Assembly (NCBI GenBank): GCA_043804925.1
Contig: JAZDIP010000104.1
Coordinates: forward strand, 1-64,000
From: ChocPot-Mid sp043804925
GTDB taxonomy: Bacteria; Bacteroidota; Ignavibacteria; Kapaibacteriales; UBA2268
Direction of reading: 5' to 3'
Length of the DNA stretch: 64,000 bases
Both the position numbers and the translations under genes were made by a program. Below, piece by piece: positions 1-7,249 of this stretch (its first letter is position 1; each line of letters starts with the position of its first letter). The notes under the pieces were generated by a model, which was given only the letters and a program-made list of their open reading frames with translations, made no database searches and was not told the origin of the DNA.

Positions 1-1
1 G

Positions 2-469
2 TTTGAAATACCGATAATGTTTTCAATCCACAACGGAGTGCTCGCCACATACAAGCTGGATAATTCGCATTACCTCACAGGAAAGATTGCATTTGAATTT
101 GCATTGAACAATTCGGATTTGGCACCGGGAACTTCGCTCGACATACCCGTAATACTGCCAAGAACGATGGTTTATTACAAAAGCACCGGATTGGACATTG
201 TCCTTGCATCCGAAGGCAACATCTGGCATACATTCGATTATCACGCAAGCACAGAGTTTTTCCTCTTCCCGTTCGGCGTAGCAGATTACGAAAAGGAATA
301 CCCCGAAAACCCAACAGACTTCTTTATGGAAATTAACGGCGGTTGTTTTTGGAATATCGTGAAATCAGCAAAGCTGGGAATAACCGGGAAACTTTGTTAT
401 GGTCAATATCCATTTGGCACCCAATGGCATTTGTTCCCGTATTTGGATTTTGTGAAATTTGTTGAATAG
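2..469 (+). CDS. 3' end of an unknown gene (5' end outside window)
   Basis: The reading frame is open from base 2 with no stop before the window edge. An ATG at 17 is in frame but is probably internal, so the gene most likely begins upstream. The visible 156 residues are rich in aromatic and alternating polar/apolar residues and end in FVKFVE, which is compatible with a beta-rich or outer-membrane protein. I do not recognise the family. The last 58 bases recur almost unchanged at 1227-1284, beyond the toxin-antitoxin pair, which suggests a partial duplication at this locus. The function is unknown. Confidence 0.6.
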   Translation, partial: FEIPIMFSIHNGVLATYKLDNSHYLTGKIAFEFALNNSDLAPGTSLDIPVILPRTMVYYKSTGLDIVLASEGNIWHTFDYHASTEFFLFPFGVADYEKEYPENPTDFFMEINGGCFWNIVKSAKLGITGKLCYGQYPFGTQWHLFPYLDFVKFVE

Positions 470-544
470 GATAAAGGAGAAGGGAAAAGGGAGAAGGGAT
501 GATTAAAATAATTTTTGTATATTGTTGTCTAATAAGGTAACTTT

Positions 545-880
545 GTGAAAAGAGAAATTATATTTTATAGAGATTATTTTATGGATTTTTATACCGAACA
601 AGATGTAAAAGTTCAGAAGAAAATTGAATGGACGCTTGGATTGTTGAGAGATTTGGAGAGGGTTCCAGAGAAATACTTTAAACACATTTCAGGGACTGAG
701 GGATTATATGAAGTAAGGATACAAGTAGGAACTAATATTTTCAGGATATTTTCTTTTTTTGATTCAGGGAAAATAGTAATTTTAATTAATGGATTTAAGA
801 AAAAAACAATGAGAACTCCCAAAAAAGAAATAGAATTGGCATCAAAGATAATGAAGGAATATTTCAATGAAAAAAAATAA
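545..880 (+). CDS. higB: RelE/HigB-type toxin (phage Gp49-like family)
   Basis: This 111-residue basic protein has the layout of the HigB/Gp49-like branch of the RelE superfamily: an N-terminal helical part, then a core reading GLYEVRIQ, FRIFSFFD and ILINGFKKK, then a C-terminal helix starting near TPKKEIELA. Family members are ribosome-dependent mRNA endonucleases. The start codon is GTG, with AAGGT about seven bases upstream. The 3' end overlaps the next gene, an XRE-type regulator, by 14 bases, which is the toxin-first order typical of HigBA. Such operons are usually repressed by the antitoxin or the complex. No catalytic residue can be assigned with confidence by eye. Confidence 0.85.
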   Translation: MKREIIFYRDYFMDFYTEQDVKVQKKIEWTLGLLRDLERVPEKYFKHISGTEGLYEVRIQVGTNIFRIFSFFDSGKIVILINGFKKKTMRTPKKEIELASKIMKEYFNEKK

Positions 881-1166
881 AATATCAAACTTCAATGACC
901 TGCTTAACTCAAAGTACGGTAAAAGAGGTACTAAAGAAAGAGAAGCATGGGAACAAGAATTCGAAGCGTTTAAGCTTGGCGTCTTGATCGAAGAAGCAAG
1001 GAAAAAAAGAAGGATGACTCAAGAAGAACTAGCTATGAAATGTGGAACTAATAAGGGTTATATTTCACGTATTGAAAATGATTCTTCAGATATCCGGCTT
1101 TCAACATTAATGAAAATCGTAAATGAAGGTTTAGGCGGAAAATTGAAATTGTCACTTGAGTTGTGA
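867..1166 (+). CDS. higA: HigA-type antitoxin, XRE-family helix-turn-helix
   Basis: This 99-residue protein carries a Cro/C1-type helix-turn-helix at about residues 37-90. The recognisable parts are LGVLIEEARKKRRMTQEELA followed by KGYISRIENDSSDIRLSTL. The ATG lies inside the end of the toxin gene (14-base overlap), so the two are probably translationally coupled. By family precedent it neutralises the HigB-like toxin and represses the operon through the helix-turn-helix. A homologous but decayed copy of the upstream gene's 3' end follows about 60 bases downstream. Confidence 0.88.
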   Translation: MKKNKISNFNDLLNSKYGKRGTKEREAWEQEFEAFKLGVLIEEARKKRRMTQEELAMKCGTNKGYISRIENDSSDIRLSTLMKIVNEGLGGKLKLSLEL

Positions 1167-1199
1167 TTGATATGATGAAAGCGAATTCAATAATGGTAA

Positions 1200-1281
1200 A
1201 GTGAAAATTTGTTAAGGAAAAGTTTCTTTGGCACACAATGGCATTTGATACCGTATTTGGATTTTGTGAAATTTGTTGAAT
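1200..1281 (+). pseudogene. Decayed second copy of the 3' end of the gene at 2-469
   Basis: Bases 1227-1284 match 413-470 at 55 of 58 positions, including the stop codon and two bases beyond it. The intact frame here reads FGTQWHLIPYLDFVKFVE then stop. The three differences amount to one silent change and one Phe-to-Ile codon. Weaker similarity continues upstream to about 1200 but needs a one-base gap, so the frame is broken. No start codon or upstream coding part remains. It is best read as a remnant of a duplicated or recombined gene end on the far side of the toxin-antitoxin pair. Confidence 0.75.
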
Positions 1282-1360
1282 AGGTGAATGGAGGGATATT
1301 AATTTTTAATTCTTAATTGAGTAGTGCCGTTGGAAACAATAAAATAAGAGTGAGGATTTT

Positions 1361-3553
1361 ATGAGTATTATAATTATCAATAGAAAAATGAATTTATTTG
1401 ATTTTTTTTCAAAAAGTTTTTTAATTTTATTTTCATTATTTTTATTTCATTTCATTTTAATAGCCCAGCATCCAAATTGGATGCAAATATCAAATCAAGG
1501 AAGTATCACATCGATTGCATCAGATGGTGATTCATTATGGATGACAACTCAAGGTTACGGTATAATTCTTTTTGAGAAAAAGTCCGGACAAATTTCATAT
1601 TTCAATAATGTTAATTCGGGATTACCACATAATGAGAGTTATTATATTTTTATTGATCCTGAGCACAATAAATGGATTCAAACAAAATTGGGATTGGTGC
1701 TATATGATGATAAAACTTGGGAATTACTCGATAGTAGTGATTCAGAATTCCCAAAATTTAAAGTAATTGACGCAGTGTGTAACGACTCCGGAGCTATATG
1801 GTTTGTTGGGTATAGTAATGTTGAAAAATATTTTAATAACAAATGGTATTCATATAATGAATCAAATACAAACAATATCTTTAAAAAAACTAAAACTACT
1901 TTAGGAATTGAAAAAAGTAGATTGCAAGACAAAATCTATATATTACAATCAAATCAGATTATTGAATATAATGCAAAATTAAATAACTGGCTTATTAAAA
2001 ATTATGAAAATACAGAATTACCCAAAAAATCTAATTTTTTAGATTTCACTATTGATTCGTTAGATAATTTTCAGTTATATCAATCAGATTATGTATGTGA
2101 ATTAAGTAGATATGGAAGTTATGACTCCATGAATATTAAAGAATATTTTGATGAATATACATGGTTTAATGATATTCAATGTGACAAAAAAAATAAAATA
2201 TGGTTTGCATCAAATAGGGGAGCTTACTGTATATGGATTAATTTTTATCACTATATTGATGAATTTCAAACATCTGAAAGTTTTTTTTGTCCTTGGGCAA
2301 ATGTAGAATGCATACATGTGGACAATAATAATAATAAATGGTTCGGGTATAGTTCCGATACTGTGGATTTATTTCGGTTTGATGATAATCTTTGGTATAA
2401 GTACAATCTTTCAAATTTTCCTTATCAGATAAACAATCCTAGTGATATAATACAACTAGATAATGGCAACATTTTGATCTTAACTTATTATGGTGGAATC
2501 TTTATATTTAATGGCATAAATTGGTCAAATATCGAATTGCCAAAAAAATATAGCAGCTATTATTTTTATAAAGTTTTACAACTTAATAACGGAGAATTAA
2601 TTTTTGCAACATCAAATGGGATTCTGAGTTATAAAGAACCAACTTGGTCAATTGTTGACTCTACAGATAAATTTATATATGGTTTCCAAATTATTGATCA
2701 GGATAGATATGGAAATTTTTGGGCAGCCGGGTATCATGAAATTTATTATATTACTAAGAATACTTGTGAAGTAAAGTATAAAATTAGTGATAGTTTATTT
2801 GTTCGTGATTTAAAAGTTGACAAATTAAATCGTTTATGGGTAACAACTCAAAACCAAATAATACAATATGAAAATGGTAAATGGTCAAAAATTGATAACA
2901 AAAATGAAAAATTAAGAGATATTTCTTTTACAACAATAAATGTTGATAGCTTAAATACAATTTATTTTGGTACATATCCAGACGGGAAATTAGTCATTTA
3001 TAATGGGAGTGATTTTATTGTAAATAATACTTTTCAAGGAATTTGTGGATCTATGAGCCAAATCAAATTTGATAATTACGGTGATTGCTGGCTCTGTACA
3101 AACAACGGAGTAATAAAAGTCTCAGAAAATAATATTGAATCTTTAAATCCTTATAATTCTGGTTTAACCGATGAAAATGTTGAAAAGATGCTAATTGATC
3201 AAAATCAAAATAAATGGTTTATCTCACCTCATGGAATATCAATTTATAATGAGACTGGGAACATTAATTTTAATTATAATAAATCTAAAAAATCAAGTGC
3301 GTGCTTAATAATCTATCCAAATCCATCAAATAGTTTGGTAACACTTGAAGCAACTGTTCCACAAAAAGCAAATGTAATTTTATCTTTATATGATTTAAAA
3401 GGTAATTTATTAAAAAATATTGAAAACTCAGAATTAATACCAGGTACTTATTTTTATATTCTTAATACCTCAACAATTCCTAATGGTTATTATTTTGTTA
3501 ACATGGTAACTGAAAATGTAACTCTTACAGAAAAGTTAATTAAAATTAAATAG
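1361..3553 (+). CDS. Secreted beta-propeller protein with T9SS sorting domain
   Basis: The protein has a hydrophobic signal sequence (about residues 10-35), then a long body of repeating blades of the 'two-component regulator propeller' kind. Aromatic-rich strands such as NNKWFGY, NFWAAGY, RLWVTT and DCWLCTNNGV recur every 40-60 residues. The last 80 residues form a type-A T9SS sorting domain starting at IIYPNPSN and ending LIKIK, so the product should cross the outer membrane through T9SS. The ATG at 1361 follows GTGAGGAT; an in-frame ATG at 1388 would give a tidier signal peptide. There is no output domain such as a kinase, so this is the extracellular propeller alone. Ligand and role are unknown. 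Confidence 0.8.
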   Translation: MSIIIINRKMNLFDFFSKSFLILFSLFLFHFILIAQHPNWMQISNQGSITSIASDGDSLWMTTQGYGIILFEKKSGQISYFNNVNSGLPHNESYYIFIDPEHNKWIQTKLGLVLYDDKTWELLDSSDSEFPKFKVIDAVCNDSGAIWFVGYSNVEKYFNNKWYSYNESNTNNIFKKTKTTLGIEKSRLQDKIYILQSNQIIEYNAKLNNWLIKNYENTELPKKSNFLDFTIDSLDNFQLYQSDYVCELSRYGSYDSMNIKEYFDEYTWFNDIQCDKKNKIWFASNRGAYCIWINFYHYIDEFQTSESFFCPWANVECIHVDNNNNKWFGYSSDTVDLFRFDDNLWYKYNLSNFPYQINNPSDIIQLDNGNILILTYYGGIFIFNGINWSNIELPKKYSSYYFYKVLQLNNGELIFATSNGILSYKEPTWSIVDSTDKFIYGFQIIDQDRYGNFWAAGYHEIYYITKNTCEVKYKISDSLFVRDLKVDKLNRLWVTTQNQIIQYENGKWSKIDNKNEKLRDISFTTINVDSLNTIYFGTYPDGKLVIYNGSDFIVNNTFQGICGSMSQIKFDNYGDCWLCTNNGVIKVSENNIESLNPYNSGLTDENVEKMLIDQNQNKWFISPHGISIYNETGNINFNYNKSKKSSACLIIYPNPSNSLVTLEATVPQKANVILSLYDLKGNLLKNIENSELIPGTYFYILNTSTIPNGYYFVNMVTENVTLTEKLIKIK

Positions 3554-3749
3554 AAAAACTTTAAAATAATGGGGAAAAATACTATTAAAGAGGATAATAT
3601 CAAACCCAAAAGTAGATATATTTTTCGTTAAAGTAAAAAGTGACAAATAAAACCAAAATAAAGAGTAATGAAAAGAAAATCCATAGACTATTCAGACTTT
3701 CGAGTAGTAAATCGTCAATAGTAAATTTGAAAAATATTTGTTATCTTTT

Positions 3750-4826
3750 TCAATACTTCACCACTTTCCCACAAATTATTTCATTATTTGATGAAGTAAT
3801 TATGTAAATGTAAATGCCTTTTTCATATTCAATATTATCCGGCTCAAATTCTTCAGCGCTTGGTATTCCCTCAAAGACAAGCTGTCCAAATAAATTGTAA
3901 ATTGTAATCTTGTCTCCCGTCTTCAGCCCTGTGAATTTTACTGAATGAATGAAGGGATTCGGAAACACGGATTTATCGTTATCCAAAGTGAAATCTTCCA
4001 CAAGAGTCGGTTCTGTATATTCACATCTGCCGGCAAATGTTATTGTTGAATCGGGATAACGTGTGCAAAGCTGTTGGCTCAAAATCTCCGCTGTTTCAAG
4101 ATTTATTCCATTGTGCGAAAAACATACCATTGTATTATTACTATTTGTTACATTGAGCGAAAGTCCAAAACCCTTTGTTGAACCAATACCTTCAATCCAC
4201 GATTCCCTAAGCCCATAAGTCAATGGCTTAAAATTAATTCGCCTCCTATAAGAGCCGTCGGACATTTCAACGCTATCAATTGATTCTACGGTTAGTGTAA
4301 CTGTATCCTGCAATACACCACATCCCGGAATAGGTGTCGGGTCTTGCGAGGAACCATAAGGAAGAAACATATATTCATATCCCAAAATGGTTTCACCAAC
4401 ACGAGTAAGATTAAAATCAAAAATTGGATATTCTGTTCCGGGTGGGTCATTAAAAGCATTCTGCTGAGGAACAAAATATATTATTTTATTTTCTTCCCGA
4501 TAGCTCATAAAATAAAACGCACTGTCAAGAACAAAAACAAAACCACAGGTATCACAGCTAAAAGTGAAATTCACATATTTTCTTTGCAAGTATAGTTTGT
4601 GGTAGGTTTTAGAATTGATGACAGTATCACCAAAAACGCCGACTTTGACAAATCCCGACTTTGCTACCATTGGACCCGGTTCGCAGTGCATTGCTGACCA
4701 AAAGGCATTACTTGTTGGAAAATATGAATATGTTTGCCCAAGCAGATTTATCCCATTAAATAATAAAAGTAACGCTATTGATATTGTAACAAATCTAATC
4801 ATAATCATTATGTAATAATCAAACAA
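3750..4826 (-). CDS. T9SS-exported protein of unknown function
   Basis: The protein has 358 residues with an N-terminal signal sequence; starts at residues 1, 7 or 9 are all possible, and the third reads MIRFVTISIALLLLF. The body holds several cysteines (CDTCGF, PGCG), suggesting disulphides outside the cytoplasm, and no family I recognise. A type-A T9SS sorting domain begins at VFPNPF (about residue 285) and continues through ITIYNLFGQLVFEG to a final lysine-tyrosine. It lies alone on the minus strand, facing the next T9SS gene across a 300-base AT-rich gap. Confidence 0.75.
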   Translation of the reverse strand: MFDYYIMIMIRFVTISIALLLLFNGINLLGQTYSYFPTSNAFWSAMHCEPGPMVAKSGFVKVGVFGDTVINSKTYHKLYLQRKYVNFTFSCDTCGFVFVLDSAFYFMSYREENKIIYFVPQQNAFNDPPGTEYPIFDFNLTRVGETILGYEYMFLPYGSSQDPTPIPGCGVLQDTVTLTVESIDSVEMSDGSYRRRINFKPLTYGLRESWIEGIGSTKGFGLSLNVTNSNNTMVCFSHNGINLETAEILSQQLCTRYPDSTITFAGRCEYTEPTLVEDFTLDNDKSVFPNPFIHSVKFTGLKTGDKITIYNLFGQLVFEGIPSAEEFEPDNIEYEKGIYIYIITSSNNEIICGKVVKY

Positions 4827-5093
4827 TTTATCTTACTATATAATTACGTGATTCAAAAACAGAAAGTTTCAATATGATAGTAAATTTCAAACAGTGAAAC
4901 TAATAATAGAACAAGCGAATTATTTTTAAGTAAAATAGTTGAGAAGCAAAATTCCTGACAAAAGACTAATAGCCCTCCACCGTGGTGGTTTTTTTAGCAA
5001 GAAATAGCAGGGATAACAGATAAAAAGGAACAAAATTCAATCTTAAGTGTAATTATAGTAATAATAACAAAATTTTGGACGAATTAAATATAT
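4827..5093 (+). other. AT-rich divergent intergenic region
   Basis: Together with the promoter that follows, this separates two divergent T9SS genes. Apart from a short CCACC/GGTGG hairpin near 4977-4990 with a run of Ts (judged too weak to call a terminator) I see no gene or repeat here. Confidence 0.5.
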
Positions 5094-5125
5094 TTTGTTT
5101 GTTATTAATAATAATATTATATTTG
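5094..5125 (+). promoter_or_regulatory. Bacteroidetes-type promoter (TTTG-N20-TATATTTG)
   Basis: TTTG at 5094-5097 and TATATTTG at 5118-5125 are separated by exactly 20 bases. This matches the Bacteroidetes primary sigma consensus (-33 TTTG, -7 TAnnTTTG). Transcription would begin near 5130, only a few bases before the GTG at 5136, which favours the ATG at 5163 as the real start of the gene. Confidence 0.7.
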
Positions 5126-5162
5126 TAAGGTTAAGGTGTTTCTAAACATTTATGTATATTTA

Positions 5163-6695
5163 ATGAAATTAATAATATACTTGATATTGTCAATATCAAT
5201 GCTTCTTCCGGTATATTCCAATGAAGAAGTAAATTATAATGGAATTTCCAATCCTGAGAGTCCTCCTGATTTGATTGAATATTTAATTCAGAAAAATCTC
5301 GAACAAAATAATATCATAAAATTAAAAGATAACCTTGAATTATCATTTCAACAAAGCTTATGCAAAGACAATCAGATTGTCGGAAATAGTTTTAATTGGT
5401 ATTACAATAATTTTTTAGTAGATAATATTTTACTAAAAACGCAGAATGAAAACGATAAAAAATTTTCTTATACTTTTGATTCTAAGAAACATATTCTTTC
5501 CGAGTTAATCGAAACACTACAAAATAATGATTGGGTAATAAGTTTAAGAAAAACATATACATATAATACTTCCGGTAGCGTGCTGACATACCTGAATCAA
5601 AAATGGATTGACGGTTTTTGGGTTGATTCTTCGAGAATAATTTATACTTATGATTTCTTCGGTAATAAGTTATCCCAATTATATGAAAAGTCAATTGATA
5701 ATAATTGGATTAGCTTTTGGAAAAATCAATATTATTATGGTGGTCACGGTAAAATGACCTATAGAGAGTATAAAATATTTGAAGACGGGCAGTGGAAAAA
5801 TTCATGGAGGTACACTTATTTATATGATGATTATTGGAACTTAATAGGATGGATTAATGAAAACTGGGAGGATGGTAAATGGGTTAATGATTCAAAGTTA
5901 AGTATTGATTATGACTTTAAACTTAACATTCAGACCAGATTATATGAAGAATGGGAAGATTCCACTTGGATATATGAAACTTTACATACCTCGTATTTCG
6001 ACAAAAAAATGAGGTTGTTGTCCAGCATTGATAAGAACTATGAAAGTGGGCAATGGGTAAATTCCTGGCGTTTTACATTGAATTATGACAGTAGCGGAAC
6101 AAATCTTGGTTTTTTGTATGAAGATTGGAAAAATGAACAGTGGATTAATTCCTGGAGATGTTCATATACTTATGATGAACAGGGTAATAAGTTGAGCAGT
6201 ATTAACGAGGGTTTCGACGAAGATAATTGGAAATTTACTGAAAAAGAATCATACTCATACGATATAAATGGGAATATGGCTACCCATACTTTTGAAATTT
6301 ATGATAATAATAAATGGATTTATTCTAATAAGGATTTATCTTTTAATGACCCATCATTTAATAGTTTTAATTTATTTGGATATAGAAGCGATATAGTATG
6401 GTCAGAAATTACTTCTGTTGAAGATGAAAATACGAAACAGCATGAAGTTTATAACTATCCAAATCCATTTTCTGGTACAACTACAATCAATTATTATCTT
6501 GATAATCCTGAAATTGTTAGAATTGGTATTTATAACTCATTTGGTTTGAAAATTGTTGATTTGCTGAACGAATTTCAAACTAACGGTTCTCACAAGGTAA
6601 TTTTTGATGGAAGCGATTACCCACCCGGATTTTATTTTTATAGAATTAATGTTGATGACAGACAACAAAGCGGGAATCTAATAATTGTAAGATAA
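5163..6695 (+). CDS. T9SS protein with tandem 29-residue Trp/Tyr repeats
   Basis: A signal sequence (MKLIIYLILSISMLLPVYS) is followed by about nine and a half tandem repeats of 29 residues from roughly base 5526 to 6347. The repeat pattern is W-x(2)-S-W-R-x-T-Y-x-Y-D-x(2)-G-N-x-L-x(2)-L-x-E-x-W; well-preserved units start GQWVNSW and EQWINSW. The pattern recalls YD/RHS-type beta repeats but is shorter-spaced and tryptophan-rich. A type-A T9SS sorting domain begins at YPNPFSG and ends IIVR. A GTG at 5136 could extend the protein by nine residues, but it sits almost on the predicted transcription start. The protein is probably a surface or adhesin-like protein; that is inference. Confidence 0.8.
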   Translation: MKLIIYLILSISMLLPVYSNEEVNYNGISNPESPPDLIEYLIQKNLEQNNIIKLKDNLELSFQQSLCKDNQIVGNSFNWYYNNFLVDNILLKTQNENDKKFSYTFDSKKHILSELIETLQNNDWVISLRKTYTYNTSGSVLTYLNQKWIDGFWVDSSRIIYTYDFFGNKLSQLYEKSIDNNWISFWKNQYYYGGHGKMTYREYKIFEDGQWKNSWRYTYLYDDYWNLIGWINENWEDGKWVNDSKLSIDYDFKLNIQTRLYEEWEDSTWIYETLHTSYFDKKMRLLSSIDKNYESGQWVNSWRFTLNYDSSGTNLGFLYEDWKNEQWINSWRCSYTYDEQGNKLSSINEGFDEDNWKFTEKESYSYDINGNMATHTFEIYDNNKWIYSNKDLSFNDPSFNSFNLFGYRSDIVWSEITSVEDENTKQHEVYNYPNPFSGTTTINYYLDNPEIVRIGIYNSFGLKIVDLLNEFQTNGSHKVIFDGSDYPPGFYFYRINVDDRQQSGNLIIVR

Positions 6696-6772
6696 GGTTA
6701 CTGATACTATCCTAATTAAAAACTCTGAATTTTGAACATCTCTAATGTTCAGCAAATAACGGACAACAAAGA

Positions 6773-7087
6773 ATGAAAAAAAGAATATTAATATGCTTAT
6801 CTTCTTGTTTCCTGATTCTATTGGGATGTGATGACAATACCTCAAGTAATAGCAACCTATATAAAAGTGAAGGTGTTATAACCGGATACGACCTAAGGGA
6901 ATGTATGTGTTGCGGTGGCTGGTTTATTGTTCTTGCAGATTCGACTTATAGATTTAATGAAATACCGAAAGAATCAAATATCAATTTCGAAAAAGACACA
7001 TTCCCTATTTCGGTGAAACTTGATTGGAAGAAATCTCCGGCTCCCTGCTTAGGAGATGAGATAATTGTCGAGAGAATGAAGAAGTAG
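6773..7087 (+). CDS. Small lipoprotein with CxCCGGW motif
   Basis: This 104-residue protein has a clear lipoprotein signal peptide with lipobox LLGC at about residues 16-19, then a short acidic/serine linker. The mature domain opens GVITGYDLRECMCCGGW, a cysteine cluster that could bind a metal or form disulphides. It ends with GDEIIVERMKK, suggesting a small OB-like or beta-barrel fold. Similar small lipoproteins occur in Bacteroidota genomes, but I know no function. It lies downstream of, and co-oriented with, the repeat-rich T9SS gene (77-base gap). A period-9 simple repeat starts right after its stop codon. Confidence 0.75.
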   Translation: MKKRILICLSSCFLILLGCDDNTSSNSNLYKSEGVITGYDLRECMCCGGWFIVLADSTYRFNEIPKESNINFEKDTFPISVKLDWKKSPAPCLGDEIIVERMKK

Positions 7088-7123
7088 AAAGTTTTTAAAG
7101 TTTGTAAAGTTTGTAAAGTTTAT
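7088..7123 (+). repeat. Four tandem AAAGTTTNN units directly after a stop codon
   Basis: Four 9-base units (aaagttttt, aaagtttgt, aaagtttgt, aaagtttat) begin at the first base after the lipoprotein stop codon. A related block in the same sense follows the DUF4249 lipoprotein gene near 60890-60935. Confidence 0.8.
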
Positions 7124-7249
7124 ATAGACAAAAGTTGCCGGTTCATTGTTTACTACTAATGTCATCCTGAATACACTTATAGTAAACAAAATACTTAATT
7201 GTAATCAGTGTGACAAGGTAATTAATAATTTAAAGTTATCCGTTTTTTT

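Noticed and set aside
4970..4998. CCACC/GGTGG hairpin with seven Ts as a terminator
   Set aside because: The stem is only four to five bases with a two-base loop, and no plus-strand gene ends nearby.
5136..5162. GTG at 5136 as start of the repeat-rich T9SS gene
   Set aside because: It lies only about six bases from the predicted transcription start, and the nine added residues precede a good signal peptide starting at 5163.
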